From the NCBI GenBank assembly GCA_022784065.1, contig JALFUO010000038.1:1-56577 (forward strand): DNA of 56,577 nt, given 5' to 3'. Under the pieces are notes generated by a model, which saw only the letters and a program-made list of their open reading frames with translations, had not been told where the DNA came from and did no database searches. The translations under genes and the position numbers were made by a program. This DNA is from Bacteroidales bacterium. Lineage in GTDB: Bacteria > Bacteroidota > Bacteroidia > Bacteroidales > Bacteroidaceae. This document shows positions 1 through 8,362 of the stretch, piece by piece; position 1 is the stretch's first letter; each line of letters starts with the position of its first letter.

Positions 1-239
1 TTAATTTACCATGGCGGACGGTTAATCCTTTCTTTAATACGACAAAAGTAAGGATTTAACCTCGGCTTCTCCAAATTTTATTATCGTGTTTGCTCTGAAA
101 GCTCGCTACGCTCGCTTTCGTCTGCAAACTTAGTGTTACCATCGCTACGCTCTGTAGTGCCTTCCAGGCACTTAACGCATAATTTCACGCTCGCCTTGCA
201 CAAGCGTTTACTATCGCCTGGTTGCCTTTGTACGTTCTA
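1..239. other. Gene-free leader of the window
   Basis: No coding region is supported here. The stretch contains a short self-similar piece rich in GCTCGC and CGCTACGCTC around 108-150 and the words CTCGCCTTGCACAAGCG near 189-205. The latter also occur in the dispersed element at 45410-45496, so this is probably the degenerate upstream part of the repeat that follows at 240. I see no RNA gene. Confidence 0.5.
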
Positions 240-518
240 CTCCTTGCCTATCCGCTCCGCAGTTTAAGGCGGATATTTTTTGCTAAGCCCTTGAAAATTT
301 TTCCTATGCCCGTGATAGTTTTCACTATCTGCGCAGAGAATGTTTGTTACAAAGTTTCTAATATATGTTACAAACTTTGTAACGCATGTTAGCGAGTTTG
401 TAATACATGTTACAAAGTTTGTAACAAAAACTATCTAATATGAGCGGAAAAATTTTCTTGCGGATAATGAAAACTATCTTGCGGATAGTGATACTCGAAA
501 AAGGCTTCCCAGCGAGTG
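240..518 (+). repeat. Dispersed 21-bp palindrome-array element, copy 1
   Basis: This is one of four copies of a long intergenic repeat in the window (others at 24199-24372, 34935-35235 and 48731-49029). It holds an upstream hairpin GATAGTTTTCACTATC (314-329). Four tandem 21-bp units follow at 346-366, 367-387, 388-408 and 409-429, each built on an imperfect palindrome of the type GTTACAAAGTTTGTAAC. Two more 21-bp units of the type CTATCTTGCGGATAG then run to about 490. It lies just beyond the terminator of the HU gene. A 62-codon plus-strand frame starts at 440 but is probably a by-product of the 21-bp periodicity. Confidence 0.85.
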
Positions 519-606
519 TGCCCCAGATTGTCGTGCAGGCCCGCCCCAATGATATGGCTCTGCGGCACACGTGGCGGGCGTTTCGCCCAACGCCCATATT
601 CATGAA

Positions 607-647
607 TAGAAAAGAGGCTGCGCCGTAAATTAACTTACGACACAGCC
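607..647 (-). terminator. Intrinsic terminator of the HU gene
   Basis: Read on the minus strand, AGGCTGTGTCGTAA pairs with TTACGGCGCAGCCT across a short AT loop, and the stem is followed by TCTTTTCT. It begins about 35 bases after the HU stop codon, as expected for a rho-independent terminator. Confidence 0.75.
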
Positions 648-680
648 TATAACAAAAGTCAATTTATAAGTAATTGCAAA

Positions 681-950
681 TTACTTTACAGCCTCTGCCA
701 GTTCAGCGCCGACCTTGAACTTAATCACCTTCTTGGCGGGGATTTCAATCTTCTGCTTGTTGGCGGGGTTGATGCCCGTGCGAGCGGGACGCTCGTTGAG
801 GGAGAAAGTGCCGAAGCCGAGGAGGGCTACCTTGTCGCCTGCTTTGAGGGCGTTGGCGATAGCAGCGAGCGTAGCGTCGAGGGCTTTCTTAGAGTCGGCT
901 TTGGTAAGGCCGGCGGCTGCAATTGCATTTACAAGTTCAGTCTTGTTCAT
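681..950 (-). CDS. HU-family DNA-binding protein
   Basis: This 89-residue protein has the length and layout of bacterial HU: an N-terminal helix pair (MNKTELVNAIAAAGLTK) followed by the beta-arm region with GFGTFSLNERPARTGINPA, which matches the HU/IHF signature. HU dimers bend and wrap DNA and act as a nucleoid-associated architectural protein. The gene stands alone, with its own promoter about 75 bases upstream (-7 box at 1026-1033) and a clear terminator at 607-647. Bacteroidetes carry several HU paralogues and I cannot say which one this is, so no symbol is given. The only in-frame start that leaves a complete HU fold is the one used. Confidence 0.95.
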   Translation of the reverse strand: MNKTELVNAIAAAGLTKADSKKALDATLAAIANALKAGDKVALLGFGTFSLNERPARTGINPANKQKIEIPAKKVIKFKVGAELAEAVK

Positions 951-1025
951 AATAATTTTGATTTAAGAGGTGAAAAATATGATGAATTACTTCAGTTCTC
1001 CTTTATAAATAGGCGTTTACAATGG

Positions 1026-1057
1026 CAAATATAGAGAGAGTTCGATATTCTGCCAAA
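1026..1057 (-). promoter_or_regulatory. Promoter of the HU gene
   Basis: On the minus strand a -7 box TATATTTG (1033-1026) is preceded after exactly 20 bases by a TTTG -33 box (1057-1054). This is the Bacteroidetes primary-sigma consensus with ideal spacing. The predicted leader is about 70 nt. Confidence 0.75.
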
Positions 1058-1129
1058 CTTTTTTTTGTTTTTTTGAAAAATATGCGGCAAATTCGGGCAA
1101 AATGCCGTTCAAACCGCCTGAAATCAAGG

Positions 1130-3490
1130 CTAAATGACGGTTACTTTGGCGGCAACACCGTCTTTGCCGTCGGCCGTGGCAGCCATGATGTAGTACACGC
1201 CGGGGGCTACGCGGCGGCCGCTATCGTTGCAAACGTCCCACGTGAATGTGCCGCCAGTCGAGGTGCCTCGGCGCACAAGCTGTCCGCCCACGGTAACGAT
1301 TTTCACCTCGGTGTTCAGCGTGAGCCCCGTCACTACCACGCGCCCGCTGTATTCGGGCCGCACGGGATTGGGATAAACCTTGATGTTGCTCTTGTTGAGC
1401 GAAGGGTAGGCGGTGGAGGCATCGCCTTGGAAGGAACAGAGTCCGAGGTCGGTGGCTATCATCACCTCGCCAGTGCTATGGCGTATGGCGAGCGAGGTGA
1501 TTTCGTCGGAGAGCAGGGGAGAGTCGGCGGCGGTGTAGTGGGCAAGGATTTCCGTGCCGTCGGCACCGATGAGGTAAAGTCCGTTGTCGGCGGTGCCCAC
1601 CCATTTGCGGTTGGCGGCATCGACGGCTATGGCAGAAACAGGCACGCCGTCGAGGAGGTAGTCGGCGTAGTTCGTGCCGTCGTTGCGCGGCACCTTTACC
1701 TGTGTGATAAGGAAGTTGCTATTGAACCATGCCGAGGGGTCGTCGATTACAAACATGCCGTTTTCAGTGCCGATCCAAATCTTCCCGTCCAAGTCTTGCG
1801 CCCAAGCGTAGGCCGATTCGAGCGACACGTTTGTGCCGTCCTCGTTGGTGGCGGAAGTGCGGTAGAGAGCCACGTCGTCGCGGTTGTCGAGCGTGCCTTT
1901 CCAGTCCACGCAGAGCACGCCCGAAGTGTGCGCTTCGGTGCTGCGGCGGGAGAGCACCCACAGGCGGCCAGCGTTGTCGAAACGGATGCAGTCGGCGGTA
2001 GAAACCATTTTGAGCGCTTCTACATACACGCCGTACCAGCTGCCGTCGGGGCGGAGCACTTGCAGGGCGGTGTCGCGCTGGTTGTTGGCAATCCAGAGGT
2101 TGCCCTGCGGGTCGAACTGCGCGCCGAAAGCGTAGATATAGAGCACGGGGTGCGTCGCCTCGTTGGCACTTCTGCCGAGTGCGCTGATGAGGCCGCTGTT
2201 CTTGTGGTCGTAGTGCTTGACACATTGCAGGTTGCGGAACTCAAAGAGTCCCTCAGTGCCTACCGCCCAGTGGCGGGAAGCATCATTGGGGTCTTGATAA
2301 AGCTGGCACACGTCGCGATAGGGCAGGCCCTTGAGCGTTTCTGAGGGGATGTCTTCGGAGAAATGGTACCACTCGTCGTTTTCGTAGTACATGAGCGTGC
2401 CTTTCCGGTGGTCAGAGTAATAGGGCAAGCGTCCGCCTGCCACGAGGAGACGGTCGCCCACGTAGTTGAGGTGGTAGGCGTAGTCGCGCCACGGGCCGAA
2501 ACCGCCCAAGGCGCTGCCCGAGGGCTGATAGGTGTTGCTTTCAGCATTGAGGCCATAGGGCACGAGGCCTTGTTCGCCGAGCGATGCCCACAGCCTGCCT
2601 TGCTCATTCATCTTCAAGCAGGTGAGGCGCACGTCGCTCGTGTAGAAGCCTGCTATTTTTAGCGGGTCGGCGGCATCGAAGGCATGCACCGTTGTGCTGC
2701 CGCGCAAAAGAGCCAACCGGGAGTTGGCGGTGCAAAACTCGTAGCCGTTGGTCGTGACAAATGTTGCCGTGTGGTTGCCAGAGGCATCGTCGGGCGAGAA
2801 GAACCAAAGCCCTGCCTTGTCCTCGCTGCCGCTGGCGGCGCGCGACATGAAATAAAGCCCTCCGGCAAAGGGCTGGAGGAACACTGAGGTGAGTTGCTTC
2901 TCTACTTGCCAAAGGCTCTTGTCGGCAAGGTTTTGCGTGATGCCGATGGAACGCAGCTCGTTCTGCAAGCCCACATATATGCGGCTGTCGGTGCAGGCTG
3001 CGGTGCGGGGAGCTTCGCCGAAGTTGACGGTGGAGATGACTACGCTGTTGGGCACGTTGAGGAGCATTATGCCGTCGGACGTGCCAATGACTGCATGGTC
3101 GCCGTTGACTGTGAGAAATCTTGTAGAGATGTCCTGCCCGCCCTCGTCTTTGATGTTGGGCAGGTTGCTTACCTCCATATTGTCTAAGAACAAAATGTCG
3201 ATGTTGTTGTCGCTGAACAGCAGCACGAGGGCGTTTTGCGTGGCGGAGTAACCCATATATTTAATATAGGTGCTGTGCAAGCCGTCAAGTTTGTCGAAGG
3301 TGCGTACCTCGGTGGTGGAGCTGTCGTAGATGAGCAGGTTGCCGCTGTAAAGGGCGTACACCTTGTCGCCCACGGGGATATTGTCGGTGCAGTTGCGGTA
3401 GGACATATACAGGTTCCAGCCGCCGATAGGGGCTGCCGCAAGCCACAGCGAGAGGAGCGAGCAGAGGGTTGTGAGCAAAAATCTTTTCAT
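1130..3490 (-). CDS. porZ: PorZ-like type IX secretion protein (beta-propellers plus CTD)
   Basis: The 786-residue protein starts at MKRFLLTTLCSLLSLWLAAA, a signal peptide ending before APIGGWNLYMSYRN. That opening and the repeated propeller strands (ALYSGNLLIYD, KIWIGTENGMFVIDD, KWVGTADNGLYLIGADG) match the two-propeller architecture of Porphyromonas PorZ, which has about the same length. The last 85 residues (VYPNPV, then GVYYI and KVTVI) form a type IX C-terminal domain. In P. gingivalis PorZ sits on the cell surface and takes part in attaching anionic LPS to secreted cargo. The upstream in-frame extension to 3565 lies inside an octamer repeat element and is not used. The gene follows rdgB on the same strand. 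Identification rests on architecture and N-terminal resemblance. A generic 'two-component regulator propeller' surface protein is the alternative. Confidence 0.8.
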   Translation of the reverse strand: MKRFLLTTLCSLLSLWLAAAPIGGWNLYMSYRNCTDNIPVGDKVYALYSGNLLIYDSSTTEVRTFDKLDGLHSTYIKYMGYSATQNALVLLFSDNNIDILFLDNMEVSNLPNIKDEGGQDISTRFLTVNGDHAVIGTSDGIMLLNVPNSVVISTVNFGEAPRTAACTDSRIYVGLQNELRSIGITQNLADKSLWQVEKQLTSVFLQPFAGGLYFMSRAASGSEDKAGLWFFSPDDASGNHTATFVTTNGYEFCTANSRLALLRGSTTVHAFDAADPLKIAGFYTSDVRLTCLKMNEQGRLWASLGEQGLVPYGLNAESNTYQPSGSALGGFGPWRDYAYHLNYVGDRLLVAGGRLPYYSDHRKGTLMYYENDEWYHFSEDIPSETLKGLPYRDVCQLYQDPNDASRHWAVGTEGLFEFRNLQCVKHYDHKNSGLISALGRSANEATHPVLYIYAFGAQFDPQGNLWIANNQRDTALQVLRPDGSWYGVYVEALKMVSTADCIRFDNAGRLWVLSRRSTEAHTSGVLCVDWKGTLDNRDDVALYRTSATNEDGTNVSLESAYAWAQDLDGKIWIGTENGMFVIDDPSAWFNSNFLITQVKVPRNDGTNYADYLLDGVPVSAIAVDAANRKWVGTADNGLYLIGADGTEILAHYTAADSPLLSDEITSLAIRHSTGEVMIATDLGLCSFQGDASTAYPSLNKSNIKVYPNPVRPEYSGRVVVTGLTLNTEVKIVTVGGQLVRRGTSTGGTFTWDVCNDSGRRVAPGVYYIMAATADGKDGVAAKVTVI

Positions 3491-3602
3491 AGTGGACGAG
3501 TAAACGGGTAGACAAGTAAACGAGACAGATTCGTTTCGCAATAAAATTATATTTAAGAGCAACATGGCTTGTTTGCTCGTTTACTTGTATACTTGTTTAC
3601 TG
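3491..3602. repeat. Octamer-built inverted-repeat element 1
   Basis: Left arm 3491-3530 reads as minus-strand copies of an 8-bp unit (ACTCGTTT / ACTTGTCT type) and ends CGAGACAG. Right arm 3570-3602 carries the same unit on the plus strand (GCTCGTTTACTTGTATAC). An AT-rich centre of about 40 bp separates them. The same arrangement occurs at 49722-49840 and 55801-55910. It fills the gap between rdgB and the porZ-like gene. Confidence 0.8.
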
Positions 3603-3659
3603 GATTTATTGTTTTCGGAGATAAAATATTGTATATAAAAAAACGCGGTGCGGTGCGTT

Positions 3660-4244
3660 TTATTGTCCGAGGACATACTCGGCAAACTTTGCCACGGCGC
3701 GGGCGCGGTGGCTGATGCGGTTTTTCACGTCAACGCCCAGTTCGGCAAACGTCAGGCCGCCGCCTTCTTCGGGACAGAACACGGGGTCGTAGCCGAAACC
3801 CTCCGTGCCGCGCTCGGCTTCAGCGATGCCGCCCTCCACGATGCCCTCAAAGAGATGCTCCTCGCCCGCCTCGTCGATATAGGCAATGGCGGTGCGGAAG
3901 CGGGCGCGGCGGTTGTCTTTGCCGGAAAGCTCCGCGAGCAGCTTGCGCTTGTTGGCTTCGGGGTCGTGGCGGTCGGGATAGGCATAGCGTGCCGTGTGCA
4001 CGCCCGGGCCGCCGCCGAGGGCTTCCACTTCAAGGCCCGTGTCGTCGGCAAAGCAGGGCAGGGCGTAGCGTTCGTGCACGTAGCGCGCCTTGAGCAGGGC
4101 GTTGCCTTCGAGCGTGTCGGCCGTTTCGGGAATGTCGTCGTGGCAACCAATCTCGGCAAGGCTCGCCACTTCGAGCGAATTGCCAAGGATGTTGCGTATC
4201 TCGGAGAGTTTGTGCGCGTTGTTGGTGGCAAATACGAGTTTCAT
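3660..4244 (-). CDS. rdgB: Non-canonical purine NTP pyrophosphatase (RdgB/HAM1 family)
   Basis: This 194-residue protein begins [20 protein letters not shown], the family's nucleotide-binding opening (FATNNxxKxxE). It also contains [37 protein letters not shown] with FAEL, and [10 protein letters not shown], all standard HAM1 signatures. These enzymes hydrolyse ITP, dITP and XTP to the monophosphate and pyrophosphate, keeping deaminated purines out of nucleic acids. Its start codon overlaps the stop of the upstream YitT-family gene by 4 nt (ATGA), so the two are probably translationally coupled. Length is normal. Confidence 0.96.
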   Translation of the reverse strand: MKLVFATNNAHKLSEIRNILGNSLEVASLAEIGCHDDIPETADTLEGNALLKARYVHERYALPCFADDTGLEVEALGGGPGVHTARYAYPDRHDPEANKRKLLAELSGKDNRRARFRTAIAYIDEAGEEHLFEGIVEGGIAEAERGTEGFGYDPVFCPEEGGGLTFAELGVDVKNRISHRARAVAKFAEYVLGQ

Positions 4245-5200
4245 TGTTTTTCTTTCTTGTCGGCTTTAACCTTTATCTTGTCGAACCCTTCGCCGAACAC
4301 GCCGATTACTTTCGATTGCGACACGAAGGCGTTAGGGTCGATGTTTTGAATGATGCGGAAGATGTTGGTGCTTTCGCGCTTCTTGGCCAACACCACGAGC
4401 ACCTTTCGCGACTGCTTGGTGTACCAGCCCTGCCCGTCGAGCACCGTGACGCCCCGGTGGGTTTCGTTGATGGCAGCGGCGATTTCGTCGTACTTCTGCG
4501 AGAAGATTAAGAATTGCACCGACTGCCGCCCGCGGTCCACGACGTAGTCGAGCAGGAGGTTGGTGATGATGAGCGTGCAGTAGCCGTAGAGCAGTTTGTC
4601 CACGCTCGCTTCGGGCAGCAGGATGCTTGAAGTGATGATAATCACGTCGCAGAGCATCATCATCTGCCCGAGCGTCACGTCCTTATACTTGTTGATAATG
4701 GCGGCGATGATATCCGTGCCGCCCGTCGAGCCGTTGCTCAGGAACACGATGCCGATGCCGATGCCCTCGATGGCTGCGCCGAGGATACACGACATGAAGG
4801 CATTGTTGTTGACCACCTGCGGCAGATGGCTGCGTGGGTTGATGTAGGCGAAGCTTTCGGGATAGTTCTGCCCTATATATAACATCACCTCCTGCACGAA
4901 GCCGAGCAGGAAGGTGAGCATAAACACGGCATAGATGGTTTTAAGGCAGAATTTCAGTCCCAGCACCTTCACGGCGATGCAGAGTAGCAGGATATTGACG
5001 ATGAAGAAGGTGTATTGCACGGGAAAGCCCGTGGCGTAGAAAATCACCGCGCCCGCGCCGGCAAGTCCGCCGGTCGTGATTTCGTAAGGCAATTGGAAGC
5101 AGGTGAAGCCTACGGCGTAAAAGAGCAGACCGAGGGTGATGATGACGTAGTCGTGCAGCTCTTGCATGAACGTCGGGTGAAATTTGACTGTGGCAGGCAT
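4241..5200 (-). CDS. YitT-family membrane protein (DUF2179 C-terminal domain)
   Basis: The 319-residue protein has a hydrophobic N-terminal two-thirds with five to six membrane segments (for example [20 protein letters not shown] and [20 protein letters not shown]) and the typical [19 protein letters not shown] loop of YitT proteins. A soluble C-terminal DUF2179 domain follows from about residue 235 ([20 protein letters not shown]). Function is not established in this family; a transporter-like or sensory inner-membrane role is only a guess. It lies between leuS (44-nt gap holding a palindrome) and rdgB (4-nt overlap), suggesting a leuS-yitT-rdgB transcription unit. Confidence 0.9.
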   Translation of the reverse strand: MPATVKFHPTFMQELHDYVIITLGLLFYAVGFTCFQLPYEITTGGLAGAGAVIFYATGFPVQYTFFIVNILLLCIAVKVLGLKFCLKTIYAVFMLTFLLGFVQEVMLYIGQNYPESFAYINPRSHLPQVVNNNAFMSCILGAAIEGIGIGIVFLSNGSTGGTDIIAAIINKYKDVTLGQMMMLCDVIIITSSILLPEASVDKLLYGYCTLIITNLLLDYVVDRGRQSVQFLIFSQKYDEIAAAINETHRGVTVLDGQGWYTKQSRKVLVVLAKKRESTNIFRIIQNIDPNAFVSQSKVIGVFGEGFDKIKVKADKKEKQ

Positions 5201-5216
5201 ATTATTATATATAAGA

Positions 5217-5240
5217 GTAGGGGCGTGCGTGCGCCCCTAC
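5217..5240. repeat. REP-like palindrome GTAGGGGCG...CGCCCCTAC
   Basis: A perfect 9-bp stem with a 6-nt loop (TGCGTG) fills most of the leuS-yitT gap. It shares its GGGGCG/CGCCCC arms with palindromes at 21089, 21154, 37345 and 56526, but has a different core. It is followed by TTGTTTACTT, resembling the octamer repeat. It could act as an RNA hairpin between the two genes. Confidence 0.7.
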
Positions 5241-5244
5241 TTGT

Positions 5245-8076
5245 TTACTTTACAACGATGTTCACGATGCGCCCGGGCACAACGATGACTTTCACGATTT
5301 GCTTGCCGTCGAGATACTTTGCGGCGGCTTCCGAAGCGAGCGTTTCCTTTTCGATTTGCTCCTTGGAGGCATCGGCGGGGAAGTCGAGCGTGAAGCGCGT
5401 CTTGCCGTTGAACGACACGCTGAGCGTCACGCTGTCCTCCTTAAGGTAAGCCTCGTCGAAGGCGGGCCATTCCGCGTCGCACACAGTGCCCTCATGGCCG
5501 AGCTTGTGCCAAAGTTCCTCGGCAAAGAACGGCGCGAAGGGCGAGAGCAGCACGGCGAGCGGCTCGAGCACGCTGCGGGCGGCGCACTTCTGCTGCGCGA
5601 GTTCGCCCACGGCAATCATGAATGCCGGCACGGCGGTGTTGTAAGAGAACGTCTCGATGTCCTCCGTCACCTTCTTAATCAGCTTGTGCAGCGTCTTGAG
5701 ATTATCCTTGGAGGGCGCGTCCTCGCTCACGGCGAAGCTGTCGCCTTTATGGTAAAGATTCCACGCCTTTTTAAGGAAGCGGTAGCAGCCGTCAATGCCG
5801 TTGGAGTCCCAAGGCTTGCTTTGGTTAATCGGGCCGAGGAACATTTCGTAGAGGCGGAGCGTGTCGGCACCGTATTTCTCGACAATCATGTCGGGGTTGA
5901 CCACGTTGTACATCGATTTCGACATCTTCTCAATCGCCCAGCCGCAGATGTACTTGCCGTCTTCTAGCACGAACTCGGCGGTGGCGTATTCGGGACGCCA
6001 AGCCTTGAAGGCTTCGGTATCGAGCACGTCGTTCTGCACGATGTTCACGTCCACGTGGATAGGCGTCACGTCGTAGTCCTTGGCGAGGCCTTTCGATACA
6101 AACGTGTTTGTGTCCTTGATGCGGTACACAAAGTTGCTGCGTCCCTGAATCATGCCCTGATTGACCAACTTTTGGAACGGCTCTTCGCTCACCGAAACGC
6201 CGAGGTCGAAGAGAAACTTGTTCCAGAAACGGGAATAGATGAGGTGACCCGTGGCGTGCTCCGAACCGCCTATGTAGAGGTCCACGCTTTTCCAGTATTC
6301 CGCCGCTTCGGGACTTACCAGAGCCTGGCCGTTGCGCGGGTCCATGTAGCGCAGATAATAGGCCGACGAACCGGCGAAGCCCGGCATCGTGGAGAGCTCG
6401 AGGGGGAATACCGTCACGTTGTCGATGCGCGCGTTCTCCGTCACCGTTTCGCTCGCCGTGTCCCACGCCCAGCGCGTGGCGTTGCCGAGGGGCGGCTCGC
6501 CGCTCTCTGTGGGCAGGAACTTCGTCACCTCGGGCAGCTCGAGCGGCAGGCAGTGCTCGGGCACGAGCTGCGGGCGGCCATTCTTATAATATACGGGGAA
6601 GGGCTCGCCCCAGTAACGCTGGCGCGAGAAGATGGCATCGCGCAGGCGGTAGTTCACCTTGACGCGCCCCATGCCCTTTTCTTCGACATATTTCTTAGTA
6701 GCCGCGATGGCTTCCTTCACCGTCAGCCCGTTGAGCGAGAAGCCGCCGGCATCTACGCCCTCGCGCGGCGAGTTCATCACGATGCCTTCTTTCGCGTCGA
6801 AGCTCTCTTCCGTCACGTCGGCGCCCTCGATGAGCGGAATGATCGGCAGGTTGAAATGGCGGGCAAAGGCATAGTCGCGCGAGTCGTGCGCAGGCACAGC
6901 CATGATGGCCCCTGTGCCGTAGCCCGCCAGCACGTAATCGGACACCCACACGGGAATCTTTTCCCCCGTGAAAGGATTTACGGCATACGAGCCGGTGAAC
7001 ACGCCCGTCACCTTGCGGTCGGCGATGCGCTCGCGCTCCGTGCGCTTCTTCGTGGCATCGAGATAAGCCTCCACCTCAGCGCGCTGCGCGTCCGTTGTCA
7101 TGCGGCCCACGAGTTCGCTCTCGGGAGCGAGCACCATGAACGTAACGCCGAAAATCGTGTCGGCGCGGGTGGTGAAAATCGTGAAAGTATCTTCGGAGCC
7201 GTCGATGCGGAACTGCATCTCCGCGCCTTCGGAGCGGCCAATCCAGTTGCGCTGTGTCTCTTTAATAGAGTCGCTCCAGTCCACCGTTTCCAGTCCGTCG
7301 AGCAATCTCTGTGCGTAGGCCGAAACGCGCAGGCACCATTGCACCGTCTTCTTCTGCACCACGGGGAAGCCGCCGCGCACCGAAACGCCGTCAACCACCT
7401 CGTCGTTGGCGAGCACCGTGCCGAGTTGCGGGCACCAGTTCACCATCGTTTCGCCGAGATAGGCGATGCGGTAGTTCATCAGCACGTTGTCCTTTTCTTC
7501 CTCGGTCATAGCCTTCCACTCCTCGGCAGTGAAGCAAAGCTCTTCGCCGCAGGCGGCATTCAGTCCTACCGAACCCTTTTTCTCAAAACGCTCCACGAGA
7601 TGGCTAATCGGCATGGCCTTGCCGCACTTTGCGCAGTAGAAAGAATTGAACATCTGGCAGAAAGCCCACTGCGTCCAATGGTAATAGCCCGGCTCGCAGG
7701 TGCGCACCTCGCGGTCCCAGTCGAACGAAAAGCCAATCTTGTCCAGCTGTTCGCGATAGCGGGCGATGTTCTGCTCTGTGGTTTTAGCAGGATGCTGTCC
7801 CGTTTGTATGGCATATTGTTCGGCGGGCAGTCCGTAGGCATCGTACCCCATCGGGTTCAGCACGTTAAATCCCTTCAAGCGTTTGTAGCGGGCGTAAATA
7901 TCAGAAGCGATGTAACCGAGCGGGTGTCCCACGTGCAGCCCCGCGCCGGAGGGGTAGGGGAACATATTCAGCACGTAGTATTTAGGCTTGGCCTTATCTT
8001 CCTCAACGTGATAGGTTTTATCCTCGGCCCATTTGCTGCGCCATTTCCGTTCGATGTCTTTGTGGTTATATTCCAT
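5245..8076 (-). CDS. leuS: Leucyl-tRNA synthetase
   Basis: The 943-residue class I synthetase starts at [16 protein letters not shown], the usual N-terminus of bacterial LeuRS. It contains the HIGH-type motif as HVGHPLGY, the editing (CP1) domain with [12 protein letters not shown] and [12 protein letters not shown], and the KMSKS motif in [13 protein letters not shown]. The C-terminal anticodon and tRNA-binding domains are complete. It charges tRNA-Leu in the cytoplasm. The frame stays open 71 codons further upstream, but that extension crosses the promoter at 8152-8182 and is low-complexity, so the start at 8076 is preferred. A stable hairpin lies between promoter and start (8094-8118). Confidence 0.98.
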   Translation of the reverse strand: MEYNHKDIERKWRSKWAEDKTYHVEEDKAKPKYYVLNMFPYPSGAGLHVGHPLGYIASDIYARYKRLKGFNVLNPMGYDAYGLPAEQYAIQTGQHPAKTTEQNIARYREQLDKIGFSFDWDREVRTCEPGYYHWTQWAFCQMFNSFYCAKCGKAMPISHLVERFEKKGSVGLNAACGEELCFTAEEWKAMTEEEKDNVLMNYRIAYLGETMVNWCPQLGTVLANDEVVDGVSVRGGFPVVQKKTVQWCLRVSAYAQRLLDGLETVDWSDSIKETQRNWIGRSEGAEMQFRIDGSEDTFTIFTTRADTIFGVTFMVLAPESELVGRMTTDAQRAEVEAYLDATKKRTERERIADRKVTGVFTGSYAVNPFTGEKIPVWVSDYVLAGYGTGAIMAVPAHDSRDYAFARHFNLPIIPLIEGADVTEESFDAKEGIVMNSPREGVDAGGFSLNGLTVKEAIAATKKYVEEKGMGRVKVNYRLRDAIFSRQRYWGEPFPVYYKNGRPQLVPEHCLPLELPEVTKFLPTESGEPPLGNATRWAWDTASETVTENARIDNVTVFPLELSTMPGFAGSSAYYLRYMDPRNGQALVSPEAAEYWKSVDLYIGGSEHATGHLIYSRFWNKFLFDLGVSVSEEPFQKLVNQGMIQGRSNFVYRIKDTNTFVSKGLAKDYDVTPIHVDVNIVQNDVLDTEAFKAWRPEYATAEFVLEDGKYICGWAIEKMSKSMYNVVNPDMIVEKYGADTLRLYEMFLGPINQSKPWDSNGIDGCYRFLKKAWNLYHKGDSFAVSEDAPSKDNLKTLHKLIKKVTEDIETFSYNTAVPAFMIAVGELAQQKCAARSVLEPLAVLLSPFAPFFAEELWHKLGHEGTVCDAEWPAFDEAYLKEDSVTLSVSFNGKTRFTLDFPADASKEQIEKETLASEAAAKYLDGKQIVKVIVVPGRIVNIVVK

Positions 8077-8093
8077 AAACAAAAAGTAAAAAT

Positions 8094-8118
8094 GCCGTTT
8101 CAAAAGTCTCAAAACGGC
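8094..8118 (-). promoter_or_regulatory. Hairpin in the leuS leader
   Basis: On the minus strand GCCGTTT and AAACGGC form a 7-bp stem, and the stem is followed by ATTTTTACTTTTTG just before the leuS start. This resembles an intrinsic terminator inside the 5' leader. Attenuation is possible but unproven, and no T-box features are visible. Confidence 0.4.
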
Positions 8119-8151
8119 TATTATCATATAATATAATTCGTTTTTCAGGGA

Positions 8152-8182
8152 CAAAGTTAGTGCAAGGCGAGTGAAAAGCAAA
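8152..8182 (-). promoter_or_regulatory. leuS promoter
   Basis: The minus-strand -7 box TAACTTTG (8159-8152) is preceded by TTTG (8182-8179) with a 19-nt gap. Both match the Bacteroidetes consensus and give a leader of about 70 nt. Confidence 0.7.
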
Positions 8183-8297
8183 GAAAAAAGCGGAAAATGA
8201 AAGGCGGAGAAACGTTTTTTCAAGGCAGGGCGGCGTTTTTTCCCCTTGCCGCTGCATTTCTTCAAAAACAATCTTGGCGGTAATAGCATTTTTGTTG

Positions 8298-8305
8298 TAA
8301 TTTTG
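8298..8305 (+). promoter_or_regulatory. Promoter -7 box of the DUF6057-like gene
   Basis: TAATTTTG fits the TAnnTTTG consensus, 58 bases before the start codon at 8363. A weak TTGG lies at the -33 position. Confidence 0.5.
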
Positions 8306-8362
8306 GAGCGATTATGCCCTTTTCTTATATGAAAGGCGGCAATTTTGAATTAAAAACAAGCA

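Noticed and set aside
346-429. 21-bp repeats read as a small CRISPR array
   Set aside because: The units are contiguous with no variable spacers, the repeats are imperfect, and no cas genes are present.
358-603. Minus-strand small protein rich in YK, CN and VCN repeats in the palindrome array
   Set aside because: Its periodicity is fully explained by the 21-bp DNA palindromes. The two strands are equally open, so coding is not supported.
1022-2344. 440-residue plus-strand frame over the porZ-like gene
   Set aside because: It is antisense to a gene with a clear signal peptide and domain order, shows no family resemblance, and its composition is that of a GC-rich shadow frame.
6055-8136. 693-residue plus-strand frame opposite leuS
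   Set aside because: leuS carries all expected motifs on the other strand. The antisense frame is rich in His, Arg and Ala as expected for the complement.
8077-8289. 71-residue N-terminal extension of LeuRS
   Set aside because: It crosses a well-formed promoter, lacks homology to LeuRS, and the normal N-terminus starts at 8076.
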